Origin: Stenopsyche tienmushanensis
Taxonomy: Eukaryota; Arthropoda; Insecta; Trichoptera; Stenopsychidae
Reading direction: 5' to 3'
Assembly (NCBI GenBank): GCA_008973525.1
Contig: WACJ01000422.1
Coordinates: forward strand, 123,894-187,893
DNA length: 64,000 nucleotides
Part shown: piece by piece, positions 37,727 to 47,076 of the stretch
Layout of the letters: each line of letters opens with the position of its first letter
How positions within the stretch are numbered: position 1 is the stretch's first letter
The notes under the pieces: model-generated
Told to the model about the DNA's origin: nothing
Database searches by the model: none
Seen by the model: only the letters and a program-made list of their open reading frames with translations
Program-made: the position numbers and the translations under genes

Positions 37727-38165
37727 ATACAGTAGCCGCGCACATTTTCGTCAGGACGTATATATACGTCCCACGAAAATGAACTAAGCGTGAAGGTTTA
37801 GGTGTAATGTTGTTTTTTGATGGCATAGGTTGACTTTTTACTATGTTATCTGAGCTGGGCATCAATACGTCTTTTTTGTCCTTCCATTTTAAAACTATAA
37901 GTTTGCCTTTGAATCTTAACTTATGTTACTAGTCACCGTTTACTAAGTACACATCAACTCCAACACAATAGTGAAGTGCAACCAATTTGCTATCTATCTT
38001 AAATTCATGCCAAAACATGTATCAACAACCCACATATTCGATAAACAAAAAAAAATCCCTCAAAAGACTCAACATATATTTCGAGGACGTATATATACGT
38101 CCTAACCAATTTCGATGCAGTTTACGTTGGACGTATATATACGTCCCGCCCACTTAACAGGCTAA
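37727..38165 (-). mobile_element. piggyBac-like terminal region with repeated palindromes
   Basis: Three copies of the palindrome ACGTATATATACGT occur (37755, 38087, 38131), each flanked by GG and CC. The first is embedded in a 39-bp near-perfect palindrome (37743-37781). The last is followed by CGCCCACTTAACAGGCTAA, which aligns with TATCCACTTAAGGGGTTAA at 54128. Repeated palindromic sites next to a TTAA-type boundary fit a piggyBac-like terminus (inference). No transposase frame is present. Confidence 0.45.
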
Positions 38166-38857
38166 ACAACAATCTATAGTTGACATTACATTCTATTAAA
38201 AATATTCCTTTTAAGATCATTTACGTACCATATCTATTATCAAATATAGGCGTTTTATTGTGATTATACAGTTATTTATTTTAAAAAAATCAGGCTAAAT
38301 CAAAATGTTTTCGATCTCATAAATATCTTGTTATGATGACATTTTACACACAATTTGCATTTGATTCCACAGTTTTGTAATACGAGTTCCAAAACTAACT
38401 CACTATACCAAAGCTTGATTCACAAACGTAGCGTTATACTCGTATTTAGAAATATTAAATATGAAATCATAGCTTCGAATGTATTTTAAGCACTGAATTT
38501 ATATTCGCATTTCATATTTCTGTTTATGAAACTTTCTTCATACAGGATGATATATCTGGGGGATGTTTTGCGAGTCAAACATCGGAATTACGGAGCATAA
38601 ATCCTGCAATGCATTCAATTAAATAAAAACCATAATTCAAAAAGAATTCCCAACAAACTTTTCGTTGCAACGGAAGTCGAAAAACCGGATAAGAATGAGA
38701 ACTGAGTAGCAAAATTGGCGACTGGGTTGGGCTTGATTGAAATGAAATTCTTTTAATATTAAATATAATGAAATTTATAAATTTTCTAAGCATATCAATG
38801 ATTTATGATGATGCAATGAATTCTATTTTTTTGTGGATATGAAATAAATAATTTTAT
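38166..38857. other. No recognised feature
   Basis: AT-rich. The 72-codon minus frame at 38575-38793 shows no domain. Confidence 0.5.
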
Positions 38858-39142
38858 TTATTTGAAAAATGAGTGCTTATTTAGGGGTTGTTGTGTGTAA
38901 CCATTACTCACTCGAAGTATTTTTGGGATCTTATCAAGCGCGGTTCGACGATCATTAAGGCACAACTCGTCGACTATCTGCAGGATGTTACCCCACAAAA
39001 GTTTCCTCATCTTGGGCCTATAATTTTGGAGATGATTTTGTGCGTATTCATGCTTATAAACACATAAATAGCACGATAGAAATATCAACCCTCTATTTTT
39101 ATGCCAAAAGATTGTAGGACAATGTGTCTGCAAGAGATACAA
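38858..39142 (-). pseudogene. Possible mariner helix-turn-helix remnant
   Basis: The minus-strand frame contains ILQIVDELCLNDRRTALDKI followed by PKILRVSNG, which resembles the second helix-turn-helix of mariner transposases (VDELVLNDRR..LDEIA..LGIS.G). The similarity covers only ~30 residues and the flanking residues do not match. It may be chance. Confidence 0.3.
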
Positions 39143-39279
39143 CCTCGATCAACACACGATTCGCAAGGAATCCAGCGGTTTGCCGAGGCTGACGGTGGAT
39201 TTAATTAAGTCAGGCTTTATAAAATGTTGTAATTAAACACTGAATTTTCACTCGAATATCACAAAGGGGGTGTTTTAAT

Positions 39280-39530
39280 TAGGCCTAAGTGTGGAAGGGC
39301 GTGTGGGGTGAGGGTGTATGGGGGGCGGACTAGCCGCCCACCGAGCCTAATTCACGTCCGCCCTTGACGCTAATCTGTCACACGATGCCGGCCGAATATT
39401 TATTGCCCCCACCCCGTCCGAATCCCGGTGTGGTCCCAAACTTACCCCACAAGTTGGACGCCCATCGGCTCAGAGTGGAATAGGGTGGCGGTGTCCACCG
39501 AAGTCCGGCTCTGTCCGTGTCATTAAAACG
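39280..39530. other. GC-rich patch
   Basis: This ~250-bp block is much richer in G+C than its surroundings (GGGGGGCGGACTAGCCGCCC; CCCCCACCCCGTCCG). GGGCGGAC...GTCCGCCC at about 39321 and 39356 are complementary and could form a stem. It ends near TTAAGTTTAATTATTATGAG. No coding frame. A conserved noncoding element, CpG-rich regulatory patch or repeat are all possible. Confidence 0.3.
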
Positions 39531-40045
39531 AAATCCCTTAAGTTTAATTATTATGAGATCGGCTTATATTTTGACTAGCTCCGCTGCTTCGTCAGCCCTT
39601 CCGTTCATTGCTATCATAAACTAACATTTAATTATACATAAACAGAGGAGGACCTTCGCTTGTCGAATTCGGACAGTTGGTCATAATGTTTCGTCCCTTT
39701 ATTATCATGATTAGCAGAAGGGGATGATTTTTTGAGAGCATGTCTCGGATTGTTGATCATTAGCGGCCATTGAAGATGCATGGTGGCTCACAATGGTTTC
39801 TTGGGGTTGATGGGAATATACGAAATGAAACAGGAACAATATTTAACACATTCTCAGCCGTTGTGTGTCACCTGGAGCTTATTGCAATATATAACATGAA
39901 TTTAACAGTGATTTTTAATTTAAGCATAACCCGACGGGAATGTGTTAAAAGCGTTAATTTAATAACCGTATCAAATGTTTATTTTATATCAAAAATCAGC
40001 ATGAGTTGATCGTTACTCAATTTATAAGAGCGGAATTTTACATTA
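39531..40045. other. No recognised feature
   Basis: One 79-codon plus-strand frame (39770-40009) without recognisable domain. Confidence 0.5.
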
Positions 40046-40400
40046 AAAAAAACTGTTGCAAAAGGTTACAAAACTGCAGTTCTTGACATCCTGAAAGACA
40101 AACTCATATTCTGAAATTCCACGTGTGCTTTCTTGTTGAAGCAAAGTTCAAAAGTTCCTCTGTCAATCTTTCAGGTATATTAAAAAGTTGTCAGCTTAAG
40201 GGATTTATAACTGACAGCATGTGAATCAAGGTCTGGCAAGTAATTATAGAATCGCTTTTGAATGAGGTCATATTGCTTTAAACTTGCTCTTTGATGTTAC
40301 AGAGATTGATATATTCATAATCTTCTATAAACTTTGCTAGCTTAGAAAAGGCAGCTGTCTTTTTGCGTTCCATTTTTTTGTTCTTGTGAAGAATTAGGAA
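40046..40400 (-). pseudogene. hAT-like (ZBED5/FAM200-type) transposase fragment
   Basis: On the minus strand, starting near 40373, the reading is MERKKTAAFSKLAKFIEDYE, YINLCNIKEQ; after a stop or shift QYDLIQKRFYNYLPDLDSHA; then IPERLTEELLNFA; then HVEFQNMSLS; then RTAVL, a stop and PFATVF. The order (F..L..F..D, L.NIK, L..RF..YFP.L, LTEELL.FA, L.PFATTYLC-like end) follows the C-terminal part of hAT transposases related to ZBED5/FAM200 proteins. At least three frameshifts are needed. No terminal repeats were seen. The family call rests on motif order, not on a search. Confidence 0.6.
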
Positions 40401-43400
40401 ATGCTGCAATCATTTGCAATTTAAATGAAATCAAATGCACAAAAGCTAAACAAGAGATATGCAGTTAAAATAGATTTTTTCAATTTAACTCTTATATTAT
40501 GTTTTTATCTGTTAGTTAATGAAAGCTATAATCAATTTTAAAAATTAGACCACATTTTTTCCCAAAAAAATCAAATTTATATGGAAGTAATTTTCAAATG
40601 TTCCCTGAAACCATCCCTCAAGATATACGTATTCATAAACACAAAACATTGACTTCATCGAAAGCATATTTTTATTTTATAAATTCTATGAATTTCATCT
40701 TAAATAATACAATATATGCGCATTTATAAAGATTACCAAAAAAAAAAACACAATATTTAAGTAAAGAGGCTTGACTCCCCTTTATATCCCTATATTACAT
40801 GAGTCCTGATGTATGTTTTTCTAGTACACAAATAAACAAAGCATATTCCATGCAGTGAAGGGCTGTTTTTTTTATCTCACAACCGATGAATAATTAATTT
40901 AAAACATGTCATAAATTTGAAAGGTTCCTCCGACTCTACAGAACTACTACATATCGAAATTGAAGGGGTTGTTTCTTGAAAACGAGGGGTCCAGGAGGAC
41001 ATCGGACACCGAGCAATCACACGAAATAGTACGAAGCGCAAGGCTTAGTGTAATGAGAGTGCAAGGGTTGAAGTCCTGTCAGTGGTCGATGATTCCATTA
41101 TAGGGACAAGGGATTACGATGATTCGTATTACACACGCCGGATTTCGAAATAAGGGAGGCGTCACTCGAAATATTCTAAATTATATCCGAGCCCTTTGAG
41201 GGAAATCGTCCTTTGAGGATTATGCGCTTATCAATTTTTCCATTTACATGAAAACGATATGAGCAGCCGTCAAAATGAGAACTCCGCTTATCGAATTCCA
41301 TTCACGATTCATTTCAATTTCATCCAACGTAATAACGTTGACCCTTTGAAGATTGGTTCTGTATGCATTTTGGGAGCCAACAATACAATTTGCATATTAT
41401 TTTGATGCTTGCAACAGTATGCTTAAATTCACAGTTTAAGGGTGAATATACACCAAAGCAAAATATTAACGTGTGCCTAATTTATTTGAAATTTCTCATT
41501 GCTCTTTGAGCTATGTGAATTTCTTCAATGCCTAATAAACTACACTAAATTTCGATCATTTTTAAATTCAAGACTTAAAATAATCGATTTTTTAATAAGT
41601 AACTTGAGTCAGACTCTGGTACGTTTAATTAATTAATTCATGAGAAGTCTTCTATTGATCGTATGAAATGTATGGTAAAAAGTATCATTTCATGGAAGTA
41701 GCAAGCAAAAATTGGGACGTAGAGACAAAAATCGTAATTTTATCACCTGTAACAAAATGATTATACTGTCATAAGCAATTTAATAATATATTGTATATAA
41801 AGACAATCAAAATAAGTATGATATTACAGTTATAATCAACCACTATTTGAAAATGAAAATGGGTTCTTAAGGTTACAATTCGATCTTTGCGGAGAGAATT
41901 TATCCTGCAGGATGATAAGGATATTGTATTTAACTTTTGTATACAAAGATATAATTTATTACGGTATTACCGATAGCATCGTTACCTCGTAGCGAATTCC
42001 GTCCGGATAAAGGGGGATAAATTAAATTTTAAATATTTTTGAAATAACACAACCTATGTAATAAGGGCTGCCCTACGCTTCAAAAACTTTTCCAATTAGG
42101 GAAGAGTTTTAATTTTCAGCATTCAGCCGACCTTTGTAGTCAGATTATCAAATTATTTATCGTGGCCAAATAGGAAAAGGCCTCTGCCAACATCGAAGCC
42201 TTTATCTTTTCAGCTTCAGCAAACGCGTACATTTGTCCGACGCAAACCCAAACTATTCACCCCCTCGACATTTTTGTTTGGCCAACGAAATTATTATAAA
42301 CTCACCCCCAGCATGCACCGCTGAAAATGTTTCGGCACGCCAAAATGTAAAAGCATAACTATCGCCAAGGTACACGCCATAATTATATATAATTATACGT
42401 AATTTTGCTTTGTAGTTTTAAATGGATAATTGTAAGAGCGAAATTTTGAACAGGGACCTCTGAATGTTATTTGAGTTGTATAATATTAAACCGCGTGATC
42501 ATTAATCAAACAGTACAAATTGCTATTTGATAGCAAAACTCATCCATATTTATGAAACTGAGATCTGAATAATTTTAAAGCCATAAAAACTTAATCCATC
42601 AATGAAAAAAGCGCTTCAAAAATCGTCAATGTAATTCACAATCACATAATGGAACGCAAAAGTATAACAATAGAATTTTTTTACCCTCGATCAAAATTGA
42701 TGTTTGAGGTCAAACTATAATATAAAGCAAGAGGGTTGGTTATTTTTGAGTCTCCGAACAAACAGGATAAGATCGTCTGGGGTTGATAAAGTCTGACGTC
42801 AGACTTTGTGTGACGTCACAGTTTTGCAAACAATATTCCTCCGAGGATCGAACTTATATTGCGGTCAAAGTTTCTTTGTTGGTGCTGAAGTTGCGGTTGC
42901 AAAATTTCAGGTACGGATTTCGGAGTTGAAATTTTTAACAAGAAGTTGTCGCAAATTGAATTTTGCTACCGCTGTACTTAAGGACAAAAAAAAAACCGTA
43001 TAAAGCCTTTCGAAATGTTCGCCGGCAACAGAACGCTCCTTTCGAGATTTGGAACACTTTGTTTTCGAAGTTTGTTCAAAGGGTCACCAATTGAAAATTT
43101 CTCGACGATTGCCGACAAATGTAAAATATTACGCAATAAAATGGCTCGTAAGAAGCTTGCAATTTTATAAAATCGTCGTATTTATTCAATTTAAAAATAC
43201 TCTTCTCGGGGATTTTTCAAGAGGGTCGAGTCAATATTTTGCGCGTTTTTAAGTGGGGTCGCTGGAGACCCTTCAATGTTTGACTATAGGTTGATGAGCT
43301 CTACTGAGATGAAAATATCGAATGAATTTATACAGGTCTATTCATATGTATCATCAGCCGAAACATCTATTTTATGAGCCAATAAATTATGCAAATTCTT

Positions 43401-43430
43401 CGAAGCTCATGCTGATTCCAGGCGAAATTT
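40401..43430. other. No gene recognised; paired CRE palindromes at 42.8 kb
   Basis: Two full TGACGTCA sites lie 17 bp apart (42794 and 42811). The following plus-strand frame (42806-43003) is unassigned. The remaining DNA shows no repeat end or coding homology. Confidence 0.4.
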
Positions 43431-44700
43431 AATGAGAAGCATAGCGGCCTCATCTCGGCTTGAAATCATGTAGTCCCGATGGAATCCCAGTAGAAGTATT
43501 AAAATTAATTAATGAAGAAAATATTCATCTCCGGTTAAGGTTGTTTAATATGATTTATGACACAGGGATTATATCCCAAGATTGGTTGAAATCACTTCAT
43601 CTAAGAAGCAACACCAAATGAGCTGCAATGATTATAGCATGATTAGCTTAATGAGCCACGTACTAAAATTGTTTCTTAAAATCATACATGTCAGAATAAG
43701 AAACAAGTGCGAACATGATCTGGATGATACGCAATTCGGTTTCCGAAATGCTTTCGGAACCACAGAAGCATTGCTAGCAGTCAATGTCTTACTTCAGAAG
43801 TGTCGATACCAACGCAAAGAAGTGTTTGTATGCTTTATAGATTACGAAAAAGCATTTGATAGGGTAAGGCACACGACATTAATGGAGATGCTCAGAGAAT
43901 GCAATATTGACTCTAAAGACCAGAACTTTATTAACATTTTTTACTGGTATCAAACGGCAGAGATCAGACATTGAAGTGGAAATACAGAGGCTATAGCTAT
44001 ATAAAGAGGAGTCCGATAAGGTTGTATTTTGTCACCCCTATTATTTAAATAAAGTTTTAAAAAGAATCTGGAAAGCTCGAATCTGGGAGTAAAGATCAAT
44101 GGAGCCGTAATAAATAATATCAGATAAGCTGACGACACAGTCATATTGGCTTAAAGTTTATATGTTTAAGTTTATAGATATGATTAATGTTGCCGGAAAA
44201 GGGTTTCTAAAACCAAATAGATGACATTTGGGAGACGTGATTATTCTGGAGTATAGATCGATTTAAATATCTTGGCAGCATCCTAACAAAGGCGCTCGAC
44301 CCAGATATACAAAGAATGGTCAAATGCTACATATGGTCAGCTCTTCTGTATGGCTGTGAAACATGGAATCTGAAAGTGAACATTATGAATCGGCTAGAAG
44401 CATTCGAAATGTGGATACACAGAAGAATGCTTCGTATACCCTGGACCGATATGATCACTAACACAGACGTACTTAAGAGAGCCGGAGCCAAGAGAGAGCT
44501 GCTGACAAAAATCAAGAGGAGAAAGATATCATATCTGGGTCATGTATTGCCAGGGAATAATTATCATCTTCTTAGATTGATATTGAAGGGCAAGGTAAAG
44601 GGAAGACGAAGAGTTGGTAGGAAGTAGATGAACTGGTTACGTAACATTAGAGACGAAAGGAGTAGAATAGCGGCCTGGAATGTGTTTATTATTGATGCAA
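43431..44700 (+). pseudogene. Non-LTR retrotransposon reverse transcriptase pseudogene
   Basis: A relic of a LINE reverse transcriptase. Visible in order: SPDGIPVEVLKLINEE (~43470), LRLFNMIYDTGIISQDW, CNDYSMISLMSHVLKLFLKI (~43622), DTQFGFRNAFGTTEALLAVN, VFVCFIDYEKAFDRVRHTTL (catalytic motif A with the first Asp), RGVR.GCILSPLLF, then IR*ADDTVILA (~44121), where the Tyr of the catalytic YADD box is a TAA stop. After a deletion, FKYLGSILTKALDPD, LLYGCETW, RRMLRIPWTD, LLTKIKRRKISYLGHVLPGN and KGRRRVGRK, then a stop and MNWLRNIRD. The endonuclease domain and 5' end are missing. The clade is uncertain (RTE/CR1-like C-terminal motifs). Inactive. Confidence 0.92.
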
Positions 44701-45906
44701 ATCTAATCATTTCAGGCAAATCTTACTTAATAAATCACTTCAGAATTTGCTTTTTCAGATCCAGAAAATCAGCGTTAACTTGGTTTAAGATGATTGATAT
44801 GGAAATATTATAATATATTTCCGATCTGTTAAATTAATTTACACAATGAAGTTTTATTTCATAAGAACCTGGTAATTCATAGGATCTATTTATATGATAC
44901 ATTTGATGTGACTATGAATAAATATTGTACCTTTAACCGCATTCAATTTATTGTTTCCTTGGACGTACGATTGAAAACAGATAGATAAATAGCGAATTTA
45001 AACCATTTTAATTTAATATAATCTGAAGTTAACTAAATAGATAAAATAGAACAATAATATTTTTGATTCAAGCAAGATTTATTCGCTGAATAAGACTGGA
45101 CTCCGGAATGAGAGAATTTGAAAAGTGAACATCGGGAACAAACACGAAGATGTAATAGTCGGCTTATGGAAGCGCTTTCGCTCGCAACGGCAGCTTTCTT
45201 CGCAAAAAAGAAAGAAAAGCTCGCATTTGATCGCAGATACGGTTTGGCGAGGGAAGATTTTATCTGGTAAGCTGTCGAAAATGTGAAGGATTCAAAGCAA
45301 GAAACTAGTCAGTCAAGTGTACATTTCGGCGATGCATCCCGGAGGAGGCGCCGGGACGCCTGTCAATAAAACGACGCCATGAATAAATTCAATAAAGCGT
45401 ATTCTGATATTCATGCGAAATACCCGAGTGTGGCACTATCGGAAAAGAGCATCCAACGCACACATAAGAAGGACCCCTTTCCCGGGATAACAAGCCAGCT
45501 TGCAGGCTGCACGAAGGGCTGCTGCGCGGCAGGGCTCGCTCTCCGGTAATGGTTTCATAAATATGAAGTTTTGCACTTATACGTGACTTATAAAGCTATT
45601 TCGTGGAAATTGACTCGCCATATAATATCCCAAATCGGGGATCACAGAGTGCGATCGCTGATATACGATCATTGGTGACTGGGTAATGCGCGTGGAGAGA
45701 GCTTTTATTGTGGTCGATGACAACCTCTTTGTCGTTGCGTCTGAAAATGAGTTTGTATATGAGGCATAATATTTCGAATTTATTTTCTTCTCTTGAAAGA
45801 TCCAATGCTGAAGATGGGATAGTGGACCAATGGCAGCACTATAAATGTAATTGTGTGTCAAGTGTTTCAAACAGGTATACAATGGCAAAATGCTAAGTTT
45901 TATGTA
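44701..45906. other. No recognised feature
   Basis: A mildly GC-rich patch lies at 45320-45545. The minus-strand frames at 45577-45888 overlap each other and have no domain. Confidence 0.5.
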
Positions 45907-46603
45907 TTAGGTTGTCCCATAAGTGTCTTTCGCAAATGAACACAGATCTAATCATAGCCATGGTTGAAAAAAACCGCGATACACTGTTCGCTAAATAGCT
46001 AACAAGTTAGAAATTCCGCGAATATCTCCGACTGAAAATCATCTGACAAAATTGGGCTACATCAATTGTTCAGATGTGTGACTTCCTCATGAACTGACTG
46101 ACTCAAACAAACTTCAGCGTATTTCAACACGCGATCTTCTTCTCCAACGACATAATAGCCAATATTTTATGAAGAGACTTGTCACTGGAGATGAAAGTTA
46201 GATACTCTATGAAAATATCCAACGTAAACGGTCTTGGAACAAGGGTACAGAAGCTTTAACTGTAGCTAAACCTGGCCTATATCCAAGAAAAGTTTTGCTA
46301 TGCATTTGGTGGGACTGGAAGGGGGTAGTTTATTATGAGCTACTCCAGCAAAGTGAAACGATCAATTCAACAAAATATTGATTTCAACTAGACAATCTAA
46401 AGGATGCAACGATATAAAAATGTACCTTGATCAATATTTTGCCAACAAACCTGGAAATTTTGGCAATAAGGCGTTATGAGGCTTCCAGAGAGATGGATAA
46501 AGGTTATAGAACAGAATGGATCATACATTATTCAATAAATTTTGATGTAATACAAATTATGTTTTTCTTAATATGAAAACGAAAGAAACTTATGGGACAC
46601 TAA
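45907..46603 (+). mobile_element. Mariner copy C, internally deleted, with TA target duplication
   Basis: Termini TTAGGTTGTCCCATAAGTGT and a right end finishing ACTTATGGGACACTAA are flanked by TA. The left repeat again runs directly into MNTDLIIAMVE. Sequence from after LKDA to the KFW region is missing, so HDN and the third catalytic Asp are lost. About 700 bp, the shortest of the complete-ended copies. Confidence 0.95.
45935..46547 (+). pseudogene. Mariner transposase pseudogene, copy C
   Basis: Reads MNTDLIIAMVE and, after a frameshift near 45970, the second helix-turn-helix (IANKLEIPRIS). It has a stop at SDV*LPHEL (also present in copy A), ELTDSNKLQRISTRDLLLQR, TGDES*ILYEN (Trp replaced by TAG beside the first catalytic Asp), and CIWWDWKGVVYYELLQQSET with the second Asp intact. 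It then goes to LDNLKDA, the deletion, and KFWQ*GVMRLPERWIKVIEQ ending NGSYIIQ. The TAA in KFWQ*G is shared with copy B. Confidence 0.92.
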
Positions 46604-46690
46604 TAGTTCAAGTATTTTTTTACGCGATTTTTTTATATGCGACTCCCCATGGAACGTATCCGTCGCATAAAAACAGACTTAAGTGTAATT
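46604..46690 (-). repeat. Tigger/pogo-like terminal sequence
   Basis: TACGCGATTTTTTTATATGC, then GACTCC, CATGGAACGTATCCGTCGCA and TAAAAAC resemble Tigger-type termini with repeated ATGCGA blocks. The last part aligns, in reverse complement, with the terminus at 16374. It lies directly next to the right end of mariner copy C. Only one end is visible. Confidence 0.4.
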
Positions 46691-46692
46691 GA

Positions 46693-47067
46693 TTAATGTG
46701 GCTTTTTATATTTGTATATAATATTTGTAATTCCTCTATATGATCCTCTATTTACCCGAAATCCCCAGCTGCACATAACAATTAATTTAGATGTTTTTTT
46801 AAGATATCCAAGATAAATACTCATTATTATGATAGAGGAATCACGAACAGGTGGTTTGGAAATAAGAGAGAACGGTAACAATAAAAGGGGATGCATATGA
46901 AAAATCATGAGGAGCATTGTCATCCCTGAAGTATGCGGCTCTACACTGTCCAGATATGCGTAGAAAGCCATCCATCTTCGGTAAACATCCCTCAAGAGCC
47001 TCGGTCGGGCAATACATACACATGTGAGAAAAACGAATGCAAGAATAGAAAAATACTGTAATCGCAT
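46693..47067 (-). CDS. Unassigned small ORF with signal-peptide-like start
   Basis: From the first ATG (47067) the frame runs 124 codons. It begins MRLQYFSILAFVFLTCVCIA, with a basic residue, a hydrophobic core and an A-x-A-like end, followed by RPRLLRDVYRRWMAFYAYLD. This looks like a secretory signal peptide followed by a charged peptide. A second hydrophobic run follows (FHMHPLLLLPFSLIS). Upstream of the start lie a CRE-like TGACGTCG (minus strand, ~47098) and a CCAAT box (47110). No family is recognised and no good splice donor or dibasic amidation site is visible. A shadow frame overlaps it. It may be a chance frame in AT-rich DNA. Confidence 0.2.
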   Translation of the reverse strand: MRLQYFSILAFVFLTCVCIARPRLLRDVYRRWMAFYAYLDSVEPHTSGMTMLLMIFHMHPLLLLPFSLISKPPVRDSSIIIMSIYLGYLKKTSKLIVMCSWGFRVNRGSYRGITNIIYKYKKPH

Positions 47068-47076
47068 CAAAGTCAC

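Noticed and set aside
46693..47067. Resemblance of RPRLLRDVYRRWMAFYAYLD to neuropeptide F precursors
   Set aside because: A few residues align, but the defining RxRF-amide end and processing site are absent.
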